Part shown: positions 13,648 to 25,304 of the stretch, one piece after another
Position numbering within the stretch: position 1 is the stretch's first letter
Layout of the letters: each line of letters begins with the position of its first letter
Assembly: GCA_001599815.1 (NCBI GenBank)
Contig: BCIA01000003.1
Location: 4,216,001 to 4,280,000, forward strand
Direction of reading: 5' to 3'
Length of the DNA stretch: 64,000 nt
From: Furcasterigmium furcatum
Taxonomy: Eukaryota; Ascomycota; Sordariomycetes; Glomerellales; Plectosphaerellaceae
Program-made: the position numbers and the translations under genes
Notes under the pieces: model-generated
Told to the model about the DNA's origin: nothing
Databases searched by the model: none
The model's input: only the letters and a program-made list of their open reading frames with translations

Positions 13648-15515
13648 TTAGGTATTGATGTGAGTCTGTAGGTTGTACGTGGCGTAGTCCACGTGAACGA
13701 AGGCGCGGTCGACGATGGGCACGGCTTCGAGGAAGTAGGTGACGACCTCGCTGAGGTCGTGGCTGTCCTTGAGGGGCATGTTGGCCGCGAGGACGATGTC
13801 GACCTCAACGAAAAGCTTGTCACCCGCGTGGTACGCGCGGAGGTTTTGGATCTGCTTGATGGAGGTGGAGAAGCGCATGGTGAGGTACAGGACTGGAGAA
13901 AGGTTAGAATTGGGTGGCCGCTTGCTATCAACGCTGAACTTACGAAGGTTTCGCTCGTCGGACGTGGCCGAGAAACCAGTCAAGTTGCGGACATGGTGCA
14001 TGGACGTCCCACTCCAGTTGATGATTACAATCATAGACAGGAGGAGACCGCCGAGGGCGTCCATCCACCAGATTCTAGCGTAGAAGCCAACAATGGGAAA
14101 GAAGATGGAGCCGGCGTTGAAAATGACGTCCGTCATCGCATCATCGGCGAGAGCGCGAACGGATGAGTTCTTGATGATGCGGCACCAGAACCAGCATGCA
14201 CCTTTAATGACGACTGTGCCGAACATGATGGCGAGGGCGGGGACACCACTGAAAAGAGAAATAAGTTAGTGAGGGGGGCACAATGCGGATTTATCACAGA
14301 AAATACTAACAGCTCGACGATTGTGTGCTCAGGGGACGCAAGCTTCGAGAGGGCCTCCAGAGCGACTTGGCAAAACGACGTGACCATGATGATGGAGAAT
14401 ACGAGCACACCAACAGGCTCCAGCCGCCGACGGCCGACTGGGTAGCGGTGCTGGTCATTTTGGCTCGAGGCGATCAGTCTTGTGGTAGTCCATACGATGG
14501 CGGTGCTGAGGAAGTCGAGGGCGGCATCGACCAAGCTGGCCAGAACGGAGACGGAGGGAACCGAGATGACGACGAGGATTTTACCGATGAGAAGAACGCC
14601 GTTCGCAATGAAGTTGACCCAGATAGCAAGCATCACGATGGGGTCACCGCTATCCAGGTCAGAGTCCTGGAGCCAGGGGATTTCGGGTTTCGGGTAATCG
14701 TCATCTGGCCAGGCAAGCTCCTCGTCCCGGATGACCTCGTCTCGGTCCACGGCGCCAAGGAGAGGTGTGGTCTCCGAAGAGCGAAAAATCTCCTTGGGGT
14801 TACGTTTCGGCAGCTTTTTGCCGGTAGATGCGCTGTTGGTAGAGCTTGCATCGGGGGTGACGCCGTTGGTTGGGTGCTCCGTGGCGATGAGGCTACCATA
14901 GGGGCTGGGCCCTTTCGGCGTGGCCTCGAGCGGCGTAGGAGGCTCCTCGGAGATTGTGTGGGGGACATCTATGTGGCGGAAGGCGGAAGCATCGAGTGAT
15001 TCTGAGTATTCGTTGAGCAGGTCGTGGGGGACGGACGAGTCGAGCAACTGGTCGATGTACAGGTACATGCGGATGAGATCGTTGTTACGCTCATAGTACT
15101 GGCGCAGGGGTTTGGTCATGGACTTGAGCTGGTCCTGGGTTTTCCAGTAGCGATCCCACTGGTATCGCGGGTTACTGTTGCCGATGAGACGCATACTGCG
15201 CATCTGGGGGCTGAAGATGATCTGGCTCAGGCGACGCTCTTCGGCAGTCTGCCTGCGAGGACTGTCGTTCGAATGGTGTCGCAGCAGACGAGTGGTATCG
15301 TCGGCGTCGTCGTCATCATCATCGCCTTCGTCGCCGCCGAAGTGAAAGGGACCGACGCCTTTATGTTGAGCATCGCGCATGCTCGTCTGAGAGCGGTTTC
15401 GAATGAGCGTGGCCAACGCGCCGGTGCCGTGCGGCGTGTAAGGGTACGGATAAGGATCCGGCTCAGGGTTCGCGATCCTGGACGGAGGTCTGGATGACGG
15501 GCGCGAAGAGCTCAT
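13648..15515 (-). CDS. Cation diffusion facilitator, Mn-type (DxxxD) transporter
   Basis: Three exons (15515-14311, 14248-13944, 13892-13648) encode 584 residues. Introns are 62 and 51 bp; the second keeps the reading frame open. The first 270 or so residues are a hydrophilic cytosolic arm with an Asp run (GDEGDDDDDDADD) and the segment RYQWDRYWKTQDQLKSM. The transporter core follows, with a DAALD motif in the second predicted membrane helix and DDAMTD in the fifth. The DxxxD pairing is the signature of manganese-transporting CDF proteins, whereas zinc members use HxxxD. A C-terminal cation-efflux domain follows (LRAYHAGDKLFVEVDIVL, ending TYNLQTHINT). It probably moves Mn2+ (perhaps Fe2+) from the cytosol into a vacuole or Golgi compartment. 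The substrate is inferred from the motif only. Confidence 0.9.
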
Positions 15516-18500
15516 GACGGGCGATTGTCCAGTGAGAAGTAGAGACGAAATAAAGAGGACGAGGAAGAGACGAGACCGGACGGAGATGAAGAAGGAAGTG
15601 CTGTAAATAGACAGCGAGCAGTTTCAAAACACTCGCCGTCCGTGTAAGAGACGCGAGCGATGACCCTGAATGTTCGAGGTTGACCTCACAGCCGCGCGAC
15701 TCCAGGAAGAGCAAGAAGAAGAAGATGCGGCGGTGGCCAGGAAAGTTTTGGCGAGAGATTGAGAGCTTTGCGGGCTTTTTGGGCGAACGCAGCCGAGGAT
15801 GTTGAGAGCTCCGCGCCCAATTGCTATCCACACCTGCAAGCCGTTGATCCACACTGCCGCGCCAGCGTCAGTGATTGGTGGGTGAACGCCAGGGGGAGGT
15901 GGTCCCTGCTTATCAGATCTGAGCTTCCTTCCCTGTGGAACCGATCTCGAATCGGATGTCCGACTCTGTCTTCTGCATCCAAATGCAATGCTTGGGACCA
16001 TCTTCCCGTGTCAAGACGAGGATTATGAATTTTCTTTTCGGTCATTTCGATCCGACGTCTCTACGATCTTCTGGCGTTGGAACGGCCTGCCCGTCACGCG
16101 CAGGGCCGATGCCACCCAGCTCCATCACCGATCGGGGTCCGCACCGCCGGCTGTCCTCCACCAAGTGCCGACTAGTGAGAAGGTACTCATGAGAAAGCCT
16201 GCCAGCGCCTTGCAATTCGAGGAAGCCGACTCTCCACCACGAGGCGGCGGTGAGGGTTTCACGAGACTCGGTCTTTGAGGATCGATGTTTGCACTACCTC
16301 TCGGCGGAAAGCAACATCACATGCGCCTGACGGGAGACGATTCGAAAGTGTCCGCTCACGGCAGGTCGAAACCAGCGTTCCAGCAGTTAGCTCTGTTGCC
16401 CGAAACGGCCTGCCAGAGCAACGCCGCTGGCGTCAGACTGGCTCAACACCGACGCCGCTGGATCACAGCCTTCACGTACTGCGGCTTGGTTGAACCCGAT
16501 CGAGGGGCGAAGCCGGGCTCGATGAATGGGCCAATTTTTCTTGTGCGTCCAACTGCCAGCTTTATCGTCAGCCTTCCAAGGCGGTCGCAGAAAATAGCCA
16601 CACAGCACGACTGCTTGCAGCGGGAGAGGTGAGATCCCCATGCTCAGGACTCCGAGACATCATTGGTGTTCCGACAAGGCATTCATTTCATCCTGCTCAA
16701 CCTCGATTCTCTTTGCTGCTGGGTAATGTGATTGTGGTGGCGGAACTCCACTGCCGATTTCATCAACGTCTCTTCACATGGAACCGACGACGATGACAAA
16801 GGCCGGCCAGCCTGGGCTCAGTGGGCTGGCAAGCTGGCAAGCGGCTGGGCCGACCGAGTGGAGGACTGGACTGAATTTCAAGCTTTTTCCCGACTGACCC
16901 GCCCCAGCAAATCTTGTGGTTCAGGGGTTCAAGAGCTCCAGCCATTCATTCCATCCGCCCTGCCCACCAACGATCCGATCAGCCAGCTGGGCGCCTGGGC
17001 AATTCAGGCCGGCCTGTGGAGGAACCCTGAGCTCTCCCACCCACCCTCTGAGAACGGCAAGACTCCCTGTGTATGACCGCCCTGCCCTGCAGCAGCATGG
17101 AGACGCGCTATATCCGAGGATGACTGCTCGAACCAACCACTGAGAGACGGTAGTTTGGGGGCATGGCATTCGCGGAGCTTGGCGAGAAACCCGATGCCGA
17201 GCAACGTTCTCGATTTCACTTCAGCAACACCAAACCACAATCTCGTCAACCAGCCGCCACCCAGGTTACTGGCCCTACAACGACAACACAACCTGCTACG
17301 ACCTCTACACATGATCCTTACAGGCGGGTTCCAATCCTCCATTTACCTAGGGCCACGCGACATCAATGCGAGAGGGGCAAGTGTGGATTCTGCCCACAGA
17401 AATAGTGTCCAGACACGAGAGGCTGCAACAGTCGATCATCAATCACTGAGCCACTTCCAAGGACAAGCAAGTTAACAGGCCATTTTGCCCCAGCAGCCCT
17501 GTGCATCCAGGCGGGTTGTGTTTTCCTCTCCGGCCTAACCACCGGGGGCCACTATTCAAGCTCTAAATCTATTCCAGGGACGACGCTGAGGAGGAGAGTA
17601 GCGTGGCCACTAACCACCTTAGCCAAAAGGTACGATCGTGTTGGCTGCCTGCCATGTGCAATTCCATCCCCGCGACACGGCACCGCTGATTGTTGCCCGG
17701 TGGTCCCGGGCATCAGAGCGCAACCTGGAAGGAGGCCCCTGTGATGAGCTCATCGCCATGCACGTATGAGCAGGGGAGAGACTGGTGATGGGTAAGTATT
17801 CCATGTGGAATGGGTGGTCGATCGACAGGATCAGCACCCCTCTGGAGAACCAGCTCGTTTGAACTGCGACACCACCGGAATCTGGAATGAGCTCAGACTT
17901 GAGCGTTCTTGACATCACCGCGCATTCCGAGCGTCCCAAGCAGAATTGAGCAACCTTGCCCAATAACATTGGCTCAACGGCGGCAAGCAGAAGACATGCC
18001 AAGATTGGTTGCTTTGTTGGGATGAATTGGCTGGCTGCCCCGGCATCGTTTCAAGCGAGGTGGCTGGCCGAGATCGACGAGAGGAGAACACCGCAAGTCT
18101 GTGTGCTTGTATTTACTGCAAATCTGCTCCCGGCCTTCCGTGCCCGTCAACCACCGGCCTCGAACGGAAGACGCGGTAGCGTCAGGGCGAGTTGCCAACT
18201 TGGGGTTTAGACAGGGGGAGGCTCCCGTGGTGCTCAAAGGGGATCGGTCGAAAAGGGGCGGCCCGGATCTGAAATGACACCGGCCGCCGCACCCGGATGC
18301 CCAACAGCTTTTTTCCCCTTCTCTTTCGTCGGCCCCTCCCATCCACAGAAAAGAGAGGCCAGAATTGCAACAGAGAGTTGCCCTCAGTTGCGGTTCACGC
18401 CAAAGGCCAGAAGGAGTCGAGAGTGAGCACTGCGCCTCCCAATGCCGTACCTCGACGCCATCGGAGACGGCTCTGGCTCTAAATCCAGGACCATCCTCAG

Positions 18501-20457
18501 CCAACTCAGCAGCACCATCTGACAGACTTTAAGTCCGTCGACGTGCGGCCGAGGTATGTGCACACCGCCTCTAATGCCCTGTGCCCATGGGGGCAGAACT
18601 GCCTCGCGGTCCACCCATTGAGGGAGGTAGTTGACATTGACAGCGCACCAGACGATTTCATCGTCGAAGCTTGTTGATACTGGCGGCCGGGTACTGTAAA
18701 AGGCCCGAGCCTCAGGGTGAGTTGATGTTCCGGGAGTTTTGTCCAGGGGTGCCCGGGCAATATTGGACCGTAGGCTGTTACTTTCCTGCTGGAAGGCTTG
18801 GTACCGGCGGTAGTGTGAGACAGACTTGGGCGATTCTCCGGATCCGACTGCATGCTGCAAACGCGGTGCGACGTGCGCCTGCGACGGTGATACTGTCAGC
18901 ATCCCGATGGCCTCTGGGGATGGCTTTGGTCGCATCTGGAGAACAAGCGCCGTCCGACGCCACTGTTTACCTCCCCCGTGACATGGCTTCTCGACGCACC
19001 TGGCTGGCGGGCAGCGCGGGGATCTGTCAACAGCCTTCGGCCATGTCAGAAGCCACAGCCGCGCGCATAGCCCAAAGCTAACTCCAGGTCAGCACTCAGC
19101 GCTCGTATGAGCTCTTGGAAGATGGAGGATCGTTCAGTCAAACCCTTGGCTAGCTGGCTGGCTGGCAAACTGGGCAGGGTGCTAGCCAGATTGGGGCAGG
19201 GAGTGGTCACTCATCCGGTGGGCTTGGACTATTGCCTATCGGCCCCCACACCACCTAATAAAATCCATGGAACGGGCCACAGGCCGTCCTGGGAGAGGGG
19301 CGCTCACACCCCCGGGCAGGGAAGGCCGCTTCTGAAATACGACGGGGGGCAGGTGCGTGCTGCGGGTTGTTCAAGGCACGGGCGGGCATCAGGTAGGCAG
19401 GAGGCAAAGAAAGCATCACACGCTCTCTCGCTTGCTTTTTTTCTCCTCCCGCTTCCAGACGTGGCCTCCATTCAATCCTCCTCTTCACATTCAACAACAC
19501 GACATCGAAACCGGACCCGCACCTCAGACATTCGTTGCCCGTGAGCACCAGTTGCATTGCTCTCCTCGCGCCGCGTGTCTTGCCTGGACCAACCACGCCT
19601 GACACCCCGTCCGCTCGCTTCGCGCCCTCTGTCCGTCTCGACCCCGAGCTTGATTTGACTTGACCCTCGCTTCACCTCGCCTTTCCTTCGCCTTCACATC
19701 AGAGCAGCTGTCGCTCTTCCCATTGACCGCCTGCCTGCATTCCTCGACGACGCCCGGAGAAACGAATCGTCCCGCTCTTGTTGTTCTTTCATCGGACCCC
19801 AGGAGTGTTGCTTGCAATTGCCTGCTTTCCCTCCGGTTTCGAGGCCATCTTAATGGTATTTTTTGGTGTCTAATCTCATCATACCACTTCCCGCTCCTCC
19901 TTCTGCCCGCTCTCGTGGGATTTATGTAAGTCGGAACTTTCCCTCTCATCTCCACGCCCCATCCATGCCTTGTGGTCCGTCTCACAGCGCGTCTCTCCGC
20001 CTACTTTGTGCTGCTACGGGTCGGACTCGAACCTCTCTCCCGGGTCCTGTCTGTCCGTCCGTCCCCTCGTCTCCCGCGACTCCCGCGTCCTGGTTGCTGG
20101 GACAGACGACCAGAATACCGACCGAGCTTTGGAGGAGGTCGACCTCCTTCCCCCGCCTCTGCCCAAACAGCCTCCCTCCCGTGTCCAGCCCTCGCTGACC
20201 TCTGATGCTTGTTTTTCGGCGCAGTCCTCCTTCGCTGGCCATCTCCTGTGCCACCACCGCCCGTCAACCAGTACAAGCGCTCCCCGGGTCTCAGCTCGTG
20301 CCACTGCAGCCATCGCACCGCATCCCCGCCTCGTATTAGACTTTCGACGCTCGCTCGCCATTCTGTCAACTGTTCAGCCACCGGCCTCTCGTCGTCATCT
20401 TCACCCAGGCTCCGGCCTCTACACCTCTGTCGGGTCGATCGCACATCACCATCCTAT
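15516..20457. other. Gene-poor stretch and 5' leader of the next gene
   Basis: Between the CDF start codon and the start at 20458 I see no convincing gene. Short open frames are low in complexity and unlike known proteins. Simple repeats of GGCT/GCTGGC type occur near 16810-16850 and 19148-19170. From about 19400 to 20457 the plus strand is strongly pyrimidine-rich, the typical look of a long fungal 5' leader, and belongs to the gene at 20458. This leader holds a possible short upstream ORF (ATG at 19853, stop by 19873). Confidence 0.55.
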
Positions 20458-23426
20458 ATGCCTAGGTTCTCGGTCGGGTTCGGCAGGCGGAAATCCACCG
20501 CCGCCGCAGAGGAGCTGCAAAATGCACAGCTAGCCGCCGAACCTTCCTTCAGGGTGCTAGAGAGGTCGCACGTCACCCCCGGAAAGTCGTTCGACGGAGG
20601 CGCGAGGCTGTCCAAAGCCACCACCACCGCCGTCATCCCGAGGCCTGAGCTGAACCACCTGGCCGTCGAGGACAACATGTTCGCCGACCTCAAGAACAAC
20701 AATCGGTACGTGACGCCCTTTTCCTTCATCTCGTCTTCCCACGTCATGCATTCCAGTCCGAAACTCTACCCGGCCCATGTGCCCGTGGACACGCCCCAGT
20801 CCCTGTCGGCATGTGTGTCTCGGCCTGATCGTATTTCCACCCCTAGTCGCCCAAGTCCCAACAGGGGTCCATTCATTTCTTGGCGATTTTAGACTGACTC
20901 AGCTTAAGGGGCAGTGGGTCGTCCAATACCACTAAAACAGCGTCGACGGACACATCTTCACGCCATAGCAACGTCTCGACCGCACCCTCATCCGCCGACC
21001 TCCAGCATCACGGCGCCCAGGAAGAATGGAGAGGCTCTTCTAAGTACCCCCAAGGCGACATGGCGTCCCCATCTGCTCCTAAGCCCCCGAGGGCAAGCTT
21101 CCTCGACCGGGCAGGAAGGACTTTTTCGTTCGGCGGACAGAAGAAGCAGTCCCCAATGGCCCCTGCGGTCGAAGAGCACCCGCTCCCCTCACTGCCCGCA
21201 ACGACACAGGCGACACAGGGCTACAATGAAGAGACCATCAGAAGGCCAAGGGGTATGACTTCATCCACCACAAGCACGGCCACGCCCCCCAAACTCGACG
21301 AGACGCAAGACTTTTCGATGGACATGGGAGGTGATTTTGGCCAGATGTTCGACAATCGATTCAAGCGGAATAGTGCCATGACGCTCAAGGCCATGACTAT
21401 GCCCGTGCCACAAGACGGCGCACAACAGCCCAGCAATGCCCCTCGTTCTTTGACAGGGAACCGCCAGAGCCAGGCTCCCCCGGCTCCCTTGCAAATCGAC
21501 AGGAGCGCCAAGGTCGAGGCTTCGCCCTACTCATGGAGCAGCCACCACTCGAATGACAACCTCCTCAACTCTCGTTCCAACAACAGCACCCCTGGCCCCG
21601 TCGACCAAGCACCGCCGGTGCCTCGCCACGGTTCGTCCCTGTCTCCCCGGCCAAGCAACAACCGGCATTCCGACATCATTGAGGATGAGGATGCGGACCT
21701 GTTCAAGGACTCTCTGGCAGCAAGCCGTCTACTGGGCGACGCCAATGGTGGCGCAGGGAAGCCCTCAGGTCCCCCTGCGGGGAGGTTCAGGCGGAACGAC
21801 GAACCCGGGAGGTGGAAACAAACCATCACCGAAGACATCAAGCGAACTGGCGAAGAAAACATGTTCGAGGGCAGTCTGGCACACGCATCTCACGTTGCCA
21901 ATCGCTACGTCTCGCGAGATCCTAGTCCGCCTCGCAACAAAGTCATGACTCCTGCTCAATTCGAGCGCTACCGCAAGGATAAGGAACGGCAAAGCACGTT
22001 CAGCGACAGTGGCAAGGGCCCCGACGAGCAAGAAGATGACGACGAGGACAACTATGAGGACGATGAAGACGAAGTCGAGAAGCAGAGGCAAGCAGCCAAG
22101 CAGCGGAGGAAGCAAGAGGCGCACATGACAGTGTACCGTCAGCAGATGATGAAGGTCACGGGCGAGTCTAACGATGCGCCTCTTCGGCCGATCCTCCCAC
22201 TATCGGCAAGCTCGCCAAATCTCACAAACCTTGGAGGTATGCAACCCCCAGGCAAGTCTGACGGAGAAGAGGACGAAGATGAAGAGGTCCCTCTCGCCAT
22301 TCTCGCTGCTCATGGCTTCCCGAACAAGAACAAGCCTCCCAGTCGCCTCGGCCTCATGGCTTCGAACCCCGACTTGCGTGCCTCCGTGCATATGGGACGT
22401 CCTGGCTCCAGCATGGGAGACCCCTCAGCGCCTGCTCAACAAAACAGAGGTTCTCATCTTCCCGCTTTCGCCAGGCGCCTGCCGCAAGATCCATTCCTTG
22501 GTGCTGGCTTGGTCAACGGGGGGAACCGCGAGTCGATGGCCTTTGGGGGCGGTGCCCCTGCCCCAGCTCCTCCCGGCGCCGTTCCTCCCGGCGGACTGGT
22601 TGGCGTAATTGCCAGCGAGGAACGCTCTCGTGCCATGCGCCGGGGTAGCCCTCACATTGACGCAAACAACCTCGGCCCCGGTGGCGGCTTCCCTGCTGGA
22701 GGGCCCGGCTTCGATCCCATCCAAGGCATCCCACCAAACATGATGTATAATATGCCTCAGCAGAATCTCACGCCTGGCGACCAAGCTCAGATCCAGATGA
22801 CCCAGCAGATGCAGCATTTCATGCAGATGCAGATGCAATTCATGCAGATGATGGCTGGAAATGGCCAGCAGAATGCTATGGGTGCTCGGCCCATGAGCTT
22901 CCTGCCGACCCCCTCCATCGCGGACATGAGCTCCCGACAGTCCTTCATGGGCGACCCCAACATGTTCCCCATGATGGATGGTCCCCGCCCCGGCCTCGAC
23001 CCAAGCATGCGCACAATGAGCATGGTCCAGCCCAATTCCGAATCCTGGATCCAGCCAGGCGCTGGCGGATATGCCCCATCGATCCATGCTCAAGGCGCCG
23101 GGTATGCTCCCTCGATCGCTCCCTCCGAACGAAGCAATGTGGGCTTACCCGGCCGCTACAGGGCTGTCACCCAAGCACCCCCCACGCACGACTTCGCCGC
23201 CCGCCGAACATCGACTATGTCCGGGGCTATGGGTGGATGGGATCAGCCCACGGTCAGGCCTGTGAAGAAGACACCTTCGCCGCCCACTTCGAGGCTCGCT
23301 CACAACGCCGAAGACGATGACGACGAGGAAGGCTGGGAGGCTATGAAGGCCAAACGCGACAAGAAGCGGTCCCTGTGGAGGACGAAGAAGACGGTCGACA
23401 GCGACATCGGCGCTCTGATCCTGTGA
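20458..23426 (+). CDS. Conserved-looking fungal low-complexity protein, function unknown
   Basis: Two exons (20458-20705, 20903-23426) separated by a 197-bp intron in phase 2 encode 923 residues. I do not recognise a catalytic domain. The N-terminus (MPRFSVGFGRRKSTAAAEEL) is basic and compact. The middle is Ser/Pro-rich and probably disordered. A short ordered-looking segment (WKQTITEDIKRTGEENMF, then TPAQFERYRKDKERQ) leads into a strongly acidic stretch and a basic coiled-coil-like piece (about residues 455-490). After more disorder comes a Met/Gln-rich run (about 712-740) and a basic C-terminus (KKRSLWRTKKTVD). This make-up suits a scaffold or RNA- or membrane-associated regulator, but that is inference. 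The start is chosen because no in-frame ATG lies upstream in the open leader. The acceptor at 20902 is favoured; one a few bases downstream would also keep some of the protein. Confidence 0.75.
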
Positions 23427-24162
23427 GCCACAGCAACACCACATAACGTTCACTGGGCATATTCCCCGGCCATGGCAAGATTGGCACCACTATCGTCGTT
23501 CTTTTTACTTGAAACGCATGCATTCCCGGGTATTACACAAAAATGAACGGCCAGGAAAGAGCGGGAGAGCTTCTGTTTTGATTTTATTATGCTTGAACAG
23601 CTAGTGATTCTTCCGCTAGGAAGTTGGCTGCGAGCACGAACAGTACCCTTCTTTGCAATACCCTATTCCGATACCAGAAGACAGTTTTCTTGGACACACG
23701 AACAGCGGTTGGCCGAGCGCTCGTACGTCTGGAGGATTTTAGGGGCCGGATGAGGAGACGAAGGTCCATACTTTTTTTTTTTAATCCTGGCGGGCACGTA
23801 TTTTGGCGTTGGAGCTCGTGGGGAGTGGAATGCATCCATCCAAGTCTCTCAGATACCTAAGGTAGGAAGGGTGACAGGTTGGAGACGGTGGAATTGTGGA
23901 CATGGTCATCATAGACATCACCTACGCTTACTTACGCGATAATCAACCTAATGCCACGACTGCTGCGGCCGACCTCGGTGACTTCGTCTCGCATACACCC
24001 CAGTGTTTGGAGCGTTCGTGGCAACACGAGTCCTGGGCAGGTTGATGGGGAATATCCAACTTGTTGTATTTCTATTGTTTTTTCTTCCGCTCGCCAGACG
24101 AGAGCTTTCGCCATACATCGTGCGTAGATCATGCCTTACCCAGTATGCCTGGAAATACCAAT
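23427..24162. other. Convergent 3' region between the unknown gene and RIB4
   Basis: These 736 bp separate two stop codons facing each other. There is a poly-T run near 23769-23781 and AT-richer patches near 23570-23600 and 24055-24080, suiting 3' UTRs. No coding frame stands out. Confidence 0.55.
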
Positions 24163-24823
24163 CTACTCGATCTTGCCAACGGCCCAGTCCTTGCGCCTCA
24201 CGCCGAGCTCAACGGCCGCCAGGCCCCAGTCCTCGCCGTGGTTGTGGCCGCCGGCGGAGATGCCAGCACGGGCCTGGGCCTGCTCATCATTAAGGACGGT
24301 GAGGACGCCGAAGATGACGGGGACGCCAGTGTCGAGCTGGACGCGCATGAGTCCATGGGATACGGCGTCGGCGATGTACTCGAAGTGCATAGTCTCGCCC
24401 TTGATGAGAACACCGACGGCGATGATGGCGTCGAACGGGCCGTCGGAGCTGGCGCCGGGGAGGGAGGTGAGATCCGTAGTGGAGGAGGCGAGGAGGTCGC
24501 CAGCGGAGGAGCCGCCGGCCTTGGAGGACTGGACTTGGGAGGCGGCGAAGAGTCTGGGAGGGGGGGAGGGGGTTAGTTGGACGTGATGACTGGTGGGGAG
24601 TGTGGAGGGGTGCGCACCTCTGCACGGCGATGGGGAGTTCCCAGGAGCCCGGTACGGATTGAGTGACGATGTTGGACTCCTTGACGCCGCAGGCGAGGAG
24701 CTTCTCCTTGGCTCCCTTGACGAGCGGCTCGATGATGGTCGAGTTCCAGCGGGCATGGACGATGCCGATGCGCAGGCCAGTGCCGTCGTGCTGCTGGGGG
24801 GTTGGGCCCTTAAGAGACGACAT
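24163..24823 (-). CDS. RIB4: 6,7-dimethyl-8-ribityllumazine synthase
   Basis: Two exons (24823-24618, 24553-24163) joined across a 64-bp intron in phase 2 encode 198 residues, the normal fungal length. The enzyme condenses 5-amino-6-ribitylamino-uracil with 3,4-dihydroxy-2-butanone 4-phosphate to give lumazine, the penultimate step of riboflavin synthesis. Family marks are GLRIGIVHARWN near the N-terminus (substrate ring contact), VPGSWELPIAVQR, the GVLIKGETMHFEYIAD loop with the catalytic His region, VPVIFGVLT, and a C-terminal helix NHGEDWGLAAVELG. A Ser/Thr/Gly-rich insertion between the first and second halves (about residues 77-105) is typical of fungal enzymes. The start MSSLKGPTPQQHDG is the first ATG consistent with family length. 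It diverges from the mismatch-repair gene over 481 bp. Confidence 0.95.
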
Positions 24824-25304
24824 TGTCGAAGGTAGTATAGTGGCTTGAGATGTCTGGGGAGATTCAATTGGGTCAAGACGAGGAAGATGTGCAAACTTGA
24901 GAGGGTGCTCCGTTTTGGTGTTTGTGCATGGAAGCTCTGAGATGGGAGGGAGCTGGATGCGGCGGGATGGTGCGGGGCATTCCTGACGGGCGAGTTGACT
25001 TGGATCGCGCCAATCGCGGGGCACCAGACAACGTCACTCCTTCAGGGGTTCTGTGGGACCCCTTCTCATCAGGGCCTGGAAGGAGCCTCTGTGTTGCTGC
25101 TTCCCTTCCTGGGACATTAGATGCTGTGACAACCCTGGGATGGTCCTTCCCATTGCAGGTAGGTACTAGTAGACAAAATGGTTGGCAAATCTTTTGTTTC
25201 TTCTGTCCCGCTGCCCATGATGTTGCTCCCTGCCCATGTCAAACCAAGCCCAGTCGAGACCAAGAGTCATCACCCCCAGTCAGGGCGCAGGGTACAATCT
25301 CGCC
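24824..25304. promoter_or_regulatory. Shared upstream region between RIB4 and the MLH2-like gene
   Basis: The 481 bp between two divergent start codons must contain both promoters. An upstream in-frame ATG for the mismatch-repair gene lies at 25236. I could not identify a riboswitch or a named regulatory site, and none is expected for this eukaryotic riboflavin gene. Confidence 0.5.
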
